From Clostridium tepidum (GTDB taxonomy: Bacteria > Bacillota > Clostridia > Clostridiales > Clostridiaceae): DNA of 64,000 nt. Positions 44,910 to 54,543 of this stretch are shown here, piece after piece. Location of the stretch: positions 1-64,000 of the forward strand of contig NZ_MRAE01000012.1 of NCBI RefSeq assembly GCF_002008345.1, read 5' to 3'. The position numbers and the translations under genes are program-made. The notes beneath the pieces were generated by a model. That model did no database searches. It was not told the origin of the DNA and saw nothing but the letters and a program-made list of their open reading frames with translations. Position 1 is the stretch's first letter. Every line of letters starts with the position of its first letter.

Positions 44910-45180
44910 ATTTATTTAATTTTAAATAAATAAGCTCCCTAAAAATATGATTAATATGCAAAATGAGTTTTTATTTTCATTAAACATTAAGATTGAATAA
45001 GTAGTTTTATTATTGAAAACAGTTTAAGAACTTATATTTAATATGAAGAATACTATATATAAGAAATAATAAAATATAAAAATTAAATTTATATTTTATT
45101 ATAAAAATATAAACCTCTTTAGTTACAAAATAAACCTTTATGAATATTAATATATTAATGACTAAAAGGGGGAGTGAAAC

Positions 45181-47499
45181 ATGCTAAGAAAAATAAATTC
45201 AAAGGATTTATTATATAATTTAGAATTTAATAATATTAATATAGATAAAATGAAAAATTATACTCCGGAATATAACCCTATATTTGAAAAAATAAATATT
45301 GCTTTAGATATAGATAAACCAGGTTACAATTTATACTTAATAGATGATTTTTCTAAAGAAAAATTGGATAGTATAATGAATTTTATAAATGAAAAATTAG
45401 AAAAAAAAGAAAAGCCAAAAGATATTTGTTATGTAGTTTTGGAAGAAGAAAGATACCCTTATAGTATACAGTTAAAAAATGGTATGGGAAAAGTTTTAAA
45501 AGAAAAATTGGAAGAGATTCAGGAAGAATATAATGAATGTATATATGAATTTTATAATAAATCTTCAAATAAAGAAAAAGAAATTATCTTAGAGAGTATG
45601 GATAAGAAAAGAAATGAAATAGTAAATGAATTAATAGAAGAGTCAAAAAAAGAAGGTTTTGAGATAAAAACAGGTGTAACAGGTTTTGTTTTTATGCCTA
45701 TAAGAGATGGTAAAGCTTTAAGTGAAAATGAATATGAAGCTTTAAGTAAAGAGGAAAAGGAAGAAATAGTAGAAAAAGTATCTAAATTAAAGGAAAAGGC
45801 AGAAAAATATTTAGAAATATTAACGGATATAGAAACTAAAGGATTAGAAGATTTAAGAGAAATAATGAAAACTTATTTTGAAATAGAAATGAAAGATTTA
45901 AAAGAAGAATATAGAAAAAAATTTGAAGATAATATTCAGTCTTTAGATTTTTTAAATAGTGTTTGTAGGAATATAGAAAATGACTTAATAGAAAACTATA
46001 CTTCAAATTATGAAGAGGATCAAGAGGATATATTGAAATGCATATATAAATATAAAGTAAATGTAATAGTAGATAATACTTTAAATAAAAGTCCTTTAGT
46101 TATATTTGAAGAAAATCCTTCAGTAAATAATTTAATTGGAAATATAGAATATGAAAGTAAGAATGGAGTATATTATACAGATGTCAGTTTAATTAAAGCA
46201 GGATCACTTTTGAAAGCTAATGAAGGATGCTTAATTGTAAGAGCTAATAGTTTGCTTAGCAATGGATCAGCTTATTTTTATCTTAAAAAAGCTCTTATAA
46301 ATAATAAGGTAGATTTTGATTATAATAGAGGTTATCTTGAACTTTTATCCTTAGGTGGATTAAAACCAGAACCAATAAAAACTAATTTAAAGGTAATAAT
46401 TATAGGTGATTATGAAGTTTATAACTTACTTTATAATTATGATGAAGATTTTAAAAAGGTATTTAAATTAAAGTCAGAGTATAATAAGATAGTAGATATA
46501 AATAGTAAGAGTAAAGAATGGATATTTAAGAATATATATCATACTTGTAAAGATGAAAATTTAAAAAATTTAAATGAAGAAGCTGTAAAAGAGGTATGTA
46601 AATATTTATCAAGAAAAGCTGAAAATAAAAATAAATTTTATTTTGATAAATGTGAAATAGGTAAATTATTAATACAAGCAGATAATAAAGCTAAAACTGA
46701 AAATAGGAATATTATAACAAAAGAAGACATTGAATCTGTTGCTTATGAAAAAGAAGAGCTAGAAAAGGAAATTATGGAGGAGTATGGAAAAGAAAGAATA
46801 TTTATAGATATAAAGGGTAAAAAAATTGGTCAGGTAAATGGTTTGTCTGTAGTAGACTTAGGATATGCAAGCTTTGGAAGACCTATTAGAATAACTTGTT
46901 GTTGCTATAGAGGTAACGGAAATATTATAGATATTCAAAAGGAAAGTGACTTAAGTGGAAATATACACAATAAAGCTATAAATATATTAAAAGGATATAT
47001 AAATAGTATTATAGGAAAATATGATACACTCCCAGTAGACTTCCATTTAAGCTTTGAGCAGATATATGGAAAGATAGATGGAGATAGTGCTTCTGTAGCA
47101 GAAGCTATAGCTATGTTATCAGCCTTAAGTAATATACCTGTAACACAAAGTATAGCAGTTACAGGATCTATAAATCAATTTGGTGAAGTTCAGCCGATAG
47201 GTGGCGTAAATGATAAAATAGAAGGCTTTTATGAAGTGTGTAAGTATAAAAATGATATAAAAGGGAAGGGGGTATTAATACCAGAAACTAATAGGGAAAA
47301 CTTAGTGTTAAATAAAGAAGTAGAAGAAGCTATAAAAAAAGGAGAATTTACTATATATACTATGGAAAATTTAGAAGATGCAACAAAAATTCTTTTAGGA
47401 GAAAAGAATTTTAGATTTAATAATCTAATAGAAGAAATGGAAAAAGAATTGAAAAAGTATAATAAAAAATCTAAAAAATATGGGAAAATAAAATTATAA
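45181..47499 (+). CDS. Lon-family (LonB/AAA_32-like) protease with degenerate ATPase
   Basis: 772 residues. The C-terminal Lon proteolytic domain is intact: IDGDSASVAEAIAM with nucleophile candidate S638 and EVQPIGGVNDKIEG with K679 complete the Ser-Lys dyad (41 apart). The N-terminal and middle parts follow the AAA_32/LonB layout: a coiled-coil stretch (130-260) and EGCLIVRANSLLSNG at the Walker B-like place. Where Walker A is expected, after DKPGYNLYLI, there is DDFSKEKLDS rather than GxxGxGK. It may work without ATP or depend on a partner. Behind GGGGGAG, standalone. Cytosolic. Confidence 0.85.
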   Translation: MLRKINSKDLLYNLEFNNINIDKMKNYTPEYNPIFEKINIALDIDKPGYNLYLIDDFSKEKLDSIMNFINEKLEKKEKPKDICYVVLEEERYPYSIQLKNGMGKVLKEKLEEIQEEYNECIYEFYNKSSNKEKEIILESMDKKRNEIVNELIEESKKEGFEIKTGVTGFVFMPIRDGKALSENEYEALSKEEKEEIVEKVSKLKEKAEKYLEILTDIETKGLEDLREIMKTYFEIEMKDLKEEYRKKFEDNIQSLDFLNSVCRNIENDLIENYTSNYEEDQEDILKCIYKYKVNVIVDNTLNKSPLVIFEENPSVNNLIGNIEYESKNGVYYTDVSLIKAGSLLKANEGCLIVRANSLLSNGSAYFYLKKALINNKVDFDYNRGYLELLSLGGLKPEPIKTNLKVIIIGDYEVYNLLYNYDEDFKKVFKLKSEYNKIVDINSKSKEWIFKNIYHTCKDENLKNLNEEAVKEVCKYLSRKAENKNKFYFDKCEIGKLLIQADNKAKTENRNIITKEDIESVAYEKEELEKEIMEEYGKERIFIDIKGKKIGQVNGLSVVDLGYASFGRPIRITCCCYRGNGNIIDIQKESDLSGNIHNKAINILKGYINSIIGKYDTLPVDFHLSFEQIYGKIDGDSASVAEAIAMLSALSNIPVTQSIAVTGSINQFGEVQPIGGVNDKIEGFYEVCKYKNDIKGKGVLIPETNRENLVLNKEVEEAIKKGEFTIYTMENLEDATKILLGEKNFRFNNLIEEMEKELKKYNKKSKKYGKIKL

Positions 47500-47521
47500 A
47501 ATAGATTAATAAATATAAATA

Positions 47522-47554
47522 AAGATGACTTTTATTTAGTGTAGAAGTCATCTT
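47522..47554. terminator. Bidirectional terminator
   Basis: AAGATGACTT and AAGTCATCTT pair perfectly between the convergent Lon-like gene and the propeptide-only gene. Confidence 0.8.
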
Positions 47555-47577
47555 GTTAATTTTAAGAATTTTTAATA

Positions 47578-48243
47578 TTAATCGGAGTAGGGGGTATTAT
47601 TAAATTTATTTATTACAGAACCATCCTCAGCATTAACAAAAACATTCCAATTTCCTGTATCTGTAACTAAATCTACTAAATAAACCACATAAGGGTTTCC
47701 TCCAAAATTATATAAATATAAGTCTGCTTTTTCCTTATATAAATTTTTATATTTAATGTCATTTTTAGCTTTTTTTATAGCAATATTTTCTGATAGTTTA
47801 ATCTTATTTTTCCAATTTCCATTTTCAAAAGTAGTGTCTACTCTACCAGTTATAGAATTCATAGTGGAATTTTTTTCGGTTATAAAAACTATTCTTCCAT
47901 AATATACAGGTATACCTTCTATTTGATAAATTGTATGATAATAAGTTTTGCCTTTTTCATCTTTTAAAGTTTTTGTGCTTTTAAGAGAACCTTTCTTTAG
48001 TCCAAATTTAGAGATATTTTTTTGAAAAAATTGATTTATTTCTTCGAAGTTATTAAATTTTTTTTCATTTATATCAGTAGTAGATTTTTTATTATTTTGT
48101 TTACTTTTTTCCCAAAATATTGTTGTAGTATTTGGTTCGGTTTTACTTTTTTTACCTATGGGTCCTGTAATATGAGTTGATGAAACTGGTGAAAAAGTCA
48201 CCATGGTACTTAAAAGTATAGTTAATAATTTTTTATTTTTCAT
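47578..48243 (-). CDS. Stand-alone M4 protease propeptide (FTP-PepSY), no catalytic domain
   Basis: 221 residues from the ATG at 48243 (AGGGGAT upstream; the ATG at 48264 has no ribosome binding site). A signal peptide (KNKKLLTILLSTMVTFSPVSS) is followed by the FTP and PepSY domains found in thermolysin-type precursors (NISKFGLKKGSLKSTK, YHTIYQIEGIPVYYGRIVF, NVFVNAEDGSVINKF). It then stops right after NNTPYSD. The three neighbours continue here (NNTPTL...) into the mature protease. It is either a relic or a secreted inhibitor/foldase acting on the neighbouring enzymes. Confidence 0.8.
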   Translation of the reverse strand: MKNKKLLTILLSTMVTFSPVSSTHITGPIGKKSKTEPNTTTIFWEKSKQNNKKSTTDINEKKFNNFEEINQFFQKNISKFGLKKGSLKSTKTLKDEKGKTYYHTIYQIEGIPVYYGRIVFITEKNSTMNSITGRVDTTFENGNWKNKIKLSENIAIKKAKNDIKYKNLYKEKADLYLYNFGGNPYVVYLVDLVTDTGNWNVFVNAEDGSVINKFNNTPYSD

Positions 48244-48304
48244 AAATATCTTATCCCCTAACATAATTATATTATAAACTTATATAATATAATTATTATT
48301 ATAT

Positions 48305-48349
48305 ATAAATAAGATGATTTCTATGCAAATAAGAAATCATCTTATTTAT
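48305..48349. terminator. Inverted repeat/terminator between protease genes
   Basis: ATAAATAAGATGATTTCT and AGAAATCATCTTATTTAT: perfect 18-bp arms with a 9-nt loop, downstream of the protease gene that ends at 48404. Confidence 0.75.
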
Positions 48350-48403
48350 TTTAATTTTTTACATAGTTATATTTATAGTTTTGTAGCTTTAATATTATTT
48401 TTA

Positions 48404-50179
48404 TTATAATGGTAATTGAGGTGTAGCAGTTATTCCTACTTTATCAAAAGCATTTTTTACGATTTCAACTTCACGACTATTGTCGCCGTAAAGATCTTTA
48501 GCGACTTTAACTACATCATTTCTACATTTGGAAAAGTCTGTTATTTCGTCCCAGTAATAACAGTTGGCTATATAAAATAATTTTGCCATAATATCTTTAC
48601 TATTTTTTTCACCCATTTTTTCAAATCCATCTGCAATTAAATAAGCAGCATGGTTTATTATACCTGAATTTATATGAACGCCACCCCAATCATTATTTTC
48701 ATCAACAGGAAGATCTTTAAAATCCTTCATGTGAGCAGGTTGTTTTCCTCTAGATGGATCTTTCATATCTCTCATTACTTCGCCATTGTACCAATTAGAT
48801 ATCCAGCAGTCTTCACCTAATACAAAATTTTTACCCTCAATAGCTGTTCCCATAATATCTGAGAAGGATTCGTTTAAAGCACCAGATTCTTTTTCATATT
48901 TAAGATTGGATTCTTTATTAGTAACACCATGACTTAGTTCGTGACCTACAACATCTAAAGCTCTAGCAAAAGGTTTGAAAAATACTCCATCACCATCGCC
49001 AAAGAACATACTATCGTATTCTCCATACCAAAATGCGTTATTATAATTTTTGTCTACATGTACAAATCCTTTAACATCCATACCTTTATTATCAATACTA
49101 TTTCTAGATAGTTTATTTTTATAATAATCATAGGATTTACTAATATTTACATAAGCATCTACAGAATTGACTTTATCATTAGATACAAAACTATTATTAT
49201 AATTTGATATTAATTCAGATCTGTTCATTAGTGCTTCATTGTGTCTTTCAGGATACAAAATCAAATAATTATTTAAGTCATTTTCACCAACTTGATTTTT
49301 TAAATCATATAGATAAATTTTCCTATTATTGTCTTTTAAATAATACCTTCCGTTGCTATAAGTCAAATCAATATTTACTAGTCCATTTAAGCTAGTTTTA
49401 CCTATGCCTTTAACACTTTGACCTTGTACATTAATTATATTATTAATTTTTTTAGTTTTATTTTTTTCAGTTTCATCTTTAATTTTTTTAGTATTGGGTA
49501 ATTTCTCATTTTTAGTATCAAGTAGAGTAGGTGTATTATTAAATTTATTTACTATGGAACCATCTTCGGCATTAACAAAAATATCCCAATTTCCGCTATC
49601 TGTAATTAAATTTACTAAATAAACTACATAAGGTTTACCTTCAAAATTATATAGGTATAATTCAGCTTTTTCTTTGCTAGATTTTTCATTTTTAATATCA
49701 GTTTTAGCTTTTGCTAATGCAGCTTCTTTTGATAGTTTAATTTTGTTTTTCCAATTTCCATTTTCAAAGACAGTATCAATTCTACCATCAATAGAGTCCA
49801 TAGTTGAGTCTTTTTCAGTAGTAAATACAATTCTTCCATAGTATACAGGTATTCCTTCCACTTCATAAATTGTATGATAATGAGTTTTACCTTTGTCATC
49901 TTTTAAAGTTTTAGTACTTTTAAGAGTACCTTTTTTTACTCCAAATTTAGAAATATTTTTTTCAAAGAATTTAGTTATATCTTCAATATTATTAAATTTC
50001 TTTTGTTTTATGTCTGTAGTATTCTTTCTAGTATTTTGTTCACCTTTGTCCCAAGATATTGTTATAGTTTTTGGGTCACTTTTACTTTCTTTTCCTACAG
50101 GTGCAGCTGAAACTGCTGAAACTGTGGAAAAAGTGATTACAGCACTTAACACTGTAGCTAATAATTTTTTACTTTTCAT
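48404..50179 (-). CDS. Secreted M4 neutral metalloprotease (thermolysin/bacillolysin type), copy 1
   Basis: 591 residues: signal peptide (MKSKKLLATVLSAVITFSTVSAVSA), FTP and PepSY propeptide to about residue 220, a linker, then the mature enzyme. HELSH at 413-417 gives two zinc ligands and the catalytic Glu. GALNESFSDIMG supplies the third ligand, and GGVHINSGIINHAAYL contains the substrate-binding/proton-donor His region. Ends TPQLPL like its paralogues. It degrades extracellular protein for amino acid supply. First of three tandem paralogues. Confidence 0.95.
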   Translation of the reverse strand: MKSKKLLATVLSAVITFSTVSAVSAAPVGKESKSDPKTITISWDKGEQNTRKNTTDIKQKKFNNIEDITKFFEKNISKFGVKKGTLKSTKTLKDDKGKTHYHTIYEVEGIPVYYGRIVFTTEKDSTMDSIDGRIDTVFENGNWKNKIKLSKEAALAKAKTDIKNEKSSKEKAELYLYNFEGKPYVVYLVNLITDSGNWDIFVNAEDGSIVNKFNNTPTLLDTKNEKLPNTKKIKDETEKNKTKKINNIINVQGQSVKGIGKTSLNGLVNIDLTYSNGRYYLKDNNRKIYLYDLKNQVGENDLNNYLILYPERHNEALMNRSELISNYNNSFVSNDKVNSVDAYVNISKSYDYYKNKLSRNSIDNKGMDVKGFVHVDKNYNNAFWYGEYDSMFFGDGDGVFFKPFARALDVVGHELSHGVTNKESNLKYEKESGALNESFSDIMGTAIEGKNFVLGEDCWISNWYNGEVMRDMKDPSRGKQPAHMKDFKDLPVDENNDWGGVHINSGIINHAAYLIADGFEKMGEKNSKDIMAKLFYIANCYYWDEITDFSKCRNDVVKVAKDLYGDNSREVEIVKNAFDKVGITATPQLPL

Positions 50180-50222
50180 GGATAAATAACCCCCATTTTA
50201 ATATATTTTTATTTATAACTTC

Positions 50223-50269
50223 ATTTCTAAGCTTTAGAGGGGGTTTTATTCCCTATAAAGCTTAGAAAT
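50223..50269. repeat. Inverted repeat between protease genes 1 and 2
   Basis: ATTTCTAAGCTTTA (50223-50236) and TAAAGCTTAGAAAT (50256-50269), with an inner GGG/CCC. No clear T-run, so it may be a weak terminator, an mRNA-stabilising stem or an operator. Confidence 0.6.
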
Positions 50270-50390
50270 TGTTATCTAGGAACATATCCGCTCTTTATCC
50301 ACGCTTTAAATAAGATGGGAGTATTAGAGCAGAGATTTAGTTAATAAAGTGAAATACTGAAATATATATTTTACAATTAAAGTTATTTAA

Positions 50391-52133
50391 TTATAATGGT
50401 AATTGAGGTGTAGCAGTTATTCCAACTTGGTCAAAAGCATTTTCTACAATTTGAACATGCTTGCTATTTTCTCCGTAAAGATCTTTAGCGACTTTAACTA
50501 CATCATTTCTACATTTAGAAAAATCTGTTACTTCATCCCAGTAATTGCAATTAGCTCTATAAAATAGATTTGCCATAATATCTTTACCATTTGATTCACC
50601 GTATTTTTCCATTCCAACTGCGATTAGATAAGCAGCATGATTTATTATACCTGAGTTTATGTGAACGCCACCCCAATCATTGGATTTGTTATTAGGAAGA
50701 TTTTTAAAGTCTTTCATATGAGCTGGTTGATTTCCTTTAGATGGGTCTTCCATATCTCTTAATGCATCTCCAGGAATATTTGGTGTATAGCAGTCTTCAC
50801 CTAATTGAAAATTTTTACCTTCTATGGCTACACCCATAATGTCAGAGAAAGCTTCATTTAAAGCACCAGATTCTTTTTCATATTTAAGCTTTGATTCTTT
50901 ACTAGTTACACCGTGACTTAATTCATGTCCAACAACATCCAGAGAACTTGCAAAGGAAGAGAATTTTACTCCATCACCATCACCAAAGAACATAGCACCA
51001 AGGTCATTTCTCCAAAAGGCATTATTAAAATTTCGACTAGTGTGAATAAATCCTTCTACGTTCATTCCATTATCATCTATACTATTTCTGTTAAATTTAT
51101 TTTTATAGTAATCATAAGTTTTGGATAAATTAACATAACCATCTACTGCCGTAACATGTTTATCTTCTGTAAATTTATTGCTGTTATTTTCTACAAGAGT
51201 TGAACGTTTTAATATAAAATTTTTGGAGAACAAACCACTTAGAGGAGCACGACTATGATTTAAGTCATATAGATAAATATTTTTTTTACTGTCTTTCAAA
51301 TAATATTTACCATTTTTATAAGTTAAATCAATATCAACTATTCCATCTAAAGTGGTTTTACCTTGTCCTTTGGTAGCTTCCCCATTAACATCTATTACAC
51401 TATTTATATTAGCAGGTTCTTTAGAAGCTTTTTTTATTTCTTCAGCATTAGGTAAATTTTCATCCTTATTTTCAACTAGGGTAGGAGTATTATTAAATTG
51501 ATTTATTACAGAACCATTTTCAGCATTAACAAAAATATTCCAATCCCCATTATCTGTAATTAAATTAACTAAATAAGCTATATAAGGTTTTCCTTCAAAG
51601 TTGTATAAATATAAATCTGCATTTGTTTTAGATAAACTATCATATTTTATGTTATTTTTAGCTTTTTCTATAGCATTATTTTTTGAAATTTTTACTTTGT
51701 TTTTCCAATTATCATTTTCAAAAGTAGCATCAATTTTACCAGTTATAGAGTCTATAGATGAATCTTTTTTAGTTGTAAAAACGATTCTCCCATAATATAC
51801 AGGAATGTCATCTACTTGATAAATCATATGATAGTTAGTTTTCCCCTTATCATCTTTTACAACCTTAGTATTTTTAAGAGAGCCTTTCTTTACACCAAAT
51901 TTAGAGATGTTTTTTTCAAAGAATCTAGTTATATCCTGGGAGTTGTTAAATTTTTCTTGAGCTATGCCAGTAGTAGATTTTCTAGTATTATGAGTGTTAT
52001 TTTCCCAAAATATAGTTGTGGTTTTTGGTTCACTTTTACTTTCTTTTCCTACAGGTGCAGCAGAAACTGCAGAAACTGTGGAAAAAGTGATTACTGCACT
52101 TAAGACTGTAGCCAACAATTTTTTACTTTTCAT
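50391..52133 (-). CDS. Secreted M4 neutral metalloprotease, copy 2
   Basis: 580 residues with the same signal peptide and propeptide layout as copy 1. HELSH at 403-407, GALNEAFSDIMG (Ala where copy 1 has Ser) and GGVHINSGIINHAAYL. The mature parts are close to copy 3 (shared YTPNIPGDALRDMEDPSKG), while copy 1 has a different loop here (NWYNGEVMRDMKDPSRG). Active-site residues are intact. Confidence 0.95.
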   Translation of the reverse strand: MKSKKLLATVLSAVITFSTVSAVSAAPVGKESKSEPKTTTIFWENNTHNTRKSTTGIAQEKFNNSQDITRFFEKNISKFGVKKGSLKNTKVVKDDKGKTNYHMIYQVDDIPVYYGRIVFTTKKDSSIDSITGKIDATFENDNWKNKVKISKNNAIEKAKNNIKYDSLSKTNADLYLYNFEGKPYIAYLVNLITDNGDWNIFVNAENGSVINQFNNTPTLVENKDENLPNAEEIKKASKEPANINSVIDVNGEATKGQGKTTLDGIVDIDLTYKNGKYYLKDSKKNIYLYDLNHSRAPLSGLFSKNFILKRSTLVENNSNKFTEDKHVTAVDGYVNLSKTYDYYKNKFNRNSIDDNGMNVEGFIHTSRNFNNAFWRNDLGAMFFGDGDGVKFSSFASSLDVVGHELSHGVTSKESKLKYEKESGALNEAFSDIMGVAIEGKNFQLGEDCYTPNIPGDALRDMEDPSKGNQPAHMKDFKNLPNNKSNDWGGVHINSGIINHAAYLIAVGMEKYGESNGKDIMANLFYRANCNYWDEVTDFSKCRNDVVKVAKDLYGENSKHVQIVENAFDQVGITATPQLPL

Positions 52134-52168
52134 AAATAAATCCTCCCAATATAATATAAATTACTAAT

Positions 52169-52239
52169 GGGGCTATAGCATTAAGATTTTGCAAATTAAA
52201 ATTTAATTATATTGTATTTATTCTTAGTGCTATAGCCCC
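52169..52239. repeat. Long inverted repeat between protease genes 2 and 3
   Basis: GGGGCTATAGCATTAAGA (52169-52186) and TCTTAGTGCTATAGCCCC (52222-52239), 18-bp arms with one mismatch and a 35-nt loop. It is G+C-richer than its surroundings and lies in the spacer downstream of copy 3 and upstream of copy 2. Confidence 0.7.
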
Positions 52240-52281
52240 GTGTATACTTTGATATAGATTATAGATTTATAATATTTTTTA

Positions 52282-54009
52282 TTATAATGGTAATTGAGGT
52301 GTAGCGGTTATTCCAACTTGATCAAAAGCATTTTCAACAATTTTTACATGTTTACTATTTTCACCATAAAGATCTTTAGTTACTTTAATCAAATCATTTC
52401 TGCATTTAGCAAAGTTTGTTGTTTCATCCCATTCATAGCAATTTGCTCTATAAAATAATTTTGCCATAATATCTTTGCTATTTGTTTCACCAGATTTTTC
52501 CATTCCAACTGCAATTAAATAAGCAGCATGATTTATTATACCTGAATTTATATGAACACCACCATTATCTGAAGAGGTATTCACATAGTCTTTTATATGA
52601 GCTGGTTGATCACCTTTAGATGGATCTTCCATATCTCTTAATGCATCTCCAGGAATATTTGGTGTATAGCAATCTTCACCTAATTGAAAATTTTTACCTT
52701 CGATGGCTACACCCATGATGTCAGAGAAGGATTCATTTAAGGCACCAGATTCTTTTTCATATTTAAGATTGGATTCTTTACTAGTTACACCATGACTAAC
52801 TTCGTGACCTACAACATCTAATGATTTTGATAGAGGAGAAAATACTTTACCATCTCCGTCACCAAAGAACATAGCACCTAGATCATCTCTCCAAAATGCA
52901 TTGTTATAGTCTTTACCAGCATGAATAAATCCTTCTACATTCATACCTTTATTATCTATACTGTTTCTATTGAATTTATTTTTATAATAATCATAGGTTT
53001 TGGATAAATTAACATAGCCATCTACTGCAACCACATGCTTATTCTCTGTAAATTTATTATTGTTATTTTCTACAAGATTTGATAGGCTTAATATATATGA
53101 TTTAGGATAATTATATAAACAAGCCCAACTATTATTTATATCATATAAATAAATATTTTTATTACTATCTTTTAGATAATATTTTCCGTCTTTGTAAGTC
53201 AAATCAATATCAACTATTCCATCTAAACTAGTTTTTCCTTTACCTTTAGTACTTTGTCCATTGACATTTATTACACTATTTATATTATTAGATGTTTCAG
53301 CATTTCTTTTGATTTCTTCAGCGTTAGGTTTTTTTTGATTTTTATCATTGATTAGAGTAGGGGTGTTATTGAATTTGTTTACTATAGAACCATTTTCGGC
53401 ATTAACAAAAATATTCCAATCTCCATCATCTGTAATTAAATTTACTAAATAAACTACATAAGGTTTACCTTCGAAATTATACAGATATAATTCAGTTTTT
53501 TCTTTGCTAGATTTTTCATTTTTAATATGAGCTTTAGCTTTTGCTAAGGCATCTTCTTTTGATAGTTTAATTTTGTTTTTCCAATTTCCATTTTCAAAAG
53601 CAGTATCAATTCTACCATTTATAGAATCCATAGAGAAGTCTTTTGCAGTTGTGAAAACAATTCTTCCATAGTATACAGGGATTCCTTCTATTTGATAAAT
53701 CATATGATAGTGAGTTTTACCTTTATCATCTTTTACAATTTTGGTATTTTTAAGAGAACCTTTATTTATACCAAATTTAGAAATATTTTTTTTGAAAAAT
53801 TTAGCTATATCCTGAGAGCTATTAAACTTTTCTTGAGCTATACCAGTAGTGGATTTTCTAGTATTGTGATCAGTATTTTCCCAAAATATTGTTGTGGTCT
53901 TAGGCTCACTTTTACTTTCTTTTCCTACAGGTGCAGCGGAAACTGCAGATACTGTGGAAAAAGTGATTACTGCACTTAAGATTGTAGCCAACAACTTTTT
54001 ACTTTTCAT
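52282..54009 (-). CDS. Secreted M4 neutral metalloprotease, copy 3
   Basis: 575 residues: signal peptide, FTP, PepSY, M4 peptidase. The zinc motif is HEVSH (402-406) instead of HELSH; the ligand histidines and Glu remain, so it should be active. GALNESFSDIMG and GGVHINSGIINHAAYL follow. A four-to-six residue loop near GGVHI is shorter than in copies 1-2 (HIKDYVNTSSDNGGVH). It is the first gene of the tandem set in transcription order. Confidence 0.95.
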   Translation of the reverse strand: MKSKKLLATILSAVITFSTVSAVSAAPVGKESKSEPKTTTIFWENTDHNTRKSTTGIAQEKFNSSQDIAKFFKKNISKFGINKGSLKNTKIVKDDKGKTHYHMIYQIEGIPVYYGRIVFTTAKDFSMDSINGRIDTAFENGNWKNKIKLSKEDALAKAKAHIKNEKSSKEKTELYLYNFEGKPYVVYLVNLITDDGDWNIFVNAENGSIVNKFNNTPTLINDKNQKKPNAEEIKRNAETSNNINSVINVNGQSTKGKGKTSLDGIVDIDLTYKDGKYYLKDSNKNIYLYDINNSWACLYNYPKSYILSLSNLVENNNNKFTENKHVVAVDGYVNLSKTYDYYKNKFNRNSIDNKGMNVEGFIHAGKDYNNAFWRDDLGAMFFGDGDGKVFSPLSKSLDVVGHEVSHGVTSKESNLKYEKESGALNESFSDIMGVAIEGKNFQLGEDCYTPNIPGDALRDMEDPSKGDQPAHIKDYVNTSSDNGGVHINSGIINHAAYLIAVGMEKSGETNSKDIMAKLFYRANCYEWDETTNFAKCRNDLIKVTKDLYGENSKHVKIVENAFDQVGITATPQLPL

Positions 54010-54474
54010 AAATAAATCCCCCCGATTAAATTTGTTATAAATTACAAATTTACAATTTTGATTATATCAATTTTGAAAATAAAGGACAATTTTTGAAATT
54101 AACCATTTATTAACAATAAGTTCAAATTTACTAATTAATCTTTAAAATTGTAAATATTCCTTTAATTTTTAAAATTCAGTATATTATATGTGAATAAAAA
54201 AAATTGTGTTAAAAAATAAATGAATTTATTAATTTATTTTTTATAAATATGGAGTATAAGTTATTTCAACAGATATAAAGAAATAAAAAATATATTTTTG
54301 ATATGAATTTTTTTAAAATAAATATTCATAATTTTATGAAATTTGATTTTAATTTAATATCTTAAAGTTAATTTTTTAACAATTAATATGTGATTTTATT
54401 AATAAATTGTAAATATTGTTCAAAATTAAAATCTATAAATATATAATAGAAAGAGGTGAAATAAAACATCATCT
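54010..54474. other. Gene-free upstream region of the protease cluster
   Basis: 465 bp of extreme A+T-rich DNA between the protease cluster and nadC. I see no gene. It presumably holds the promoter and any operators of copy 3, but none stands out. Confidence 0.5.
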
Positions 54475-54521
54475 AGAAAAAACTAATGAAAATTACTAAA
54501 TGATTTTCACCAGTTTTTTCT
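54475..54521 (-). terminator. Terminator of the nad operon
   Basis: AGAAAAAACT/AGTTTTTTCT with an inner TGAAAAT/ATTTTCA stem, 22-70 bases past nadC. On the minus strand a T-rich arm ends the stem. Confidence 0.65.
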
Positions 54522-54543
54522 AAATTATTTTAAATTTTTATAA

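Noticed and set aside
49893-50189. Plus-strand frames opposite the protease signal and propeptide regions (also 51816-52103 and 53692-53979)
   Set aside because: They recur at the same place in each paralogue only because the sense strand is conserved. No ribosome binding sites.
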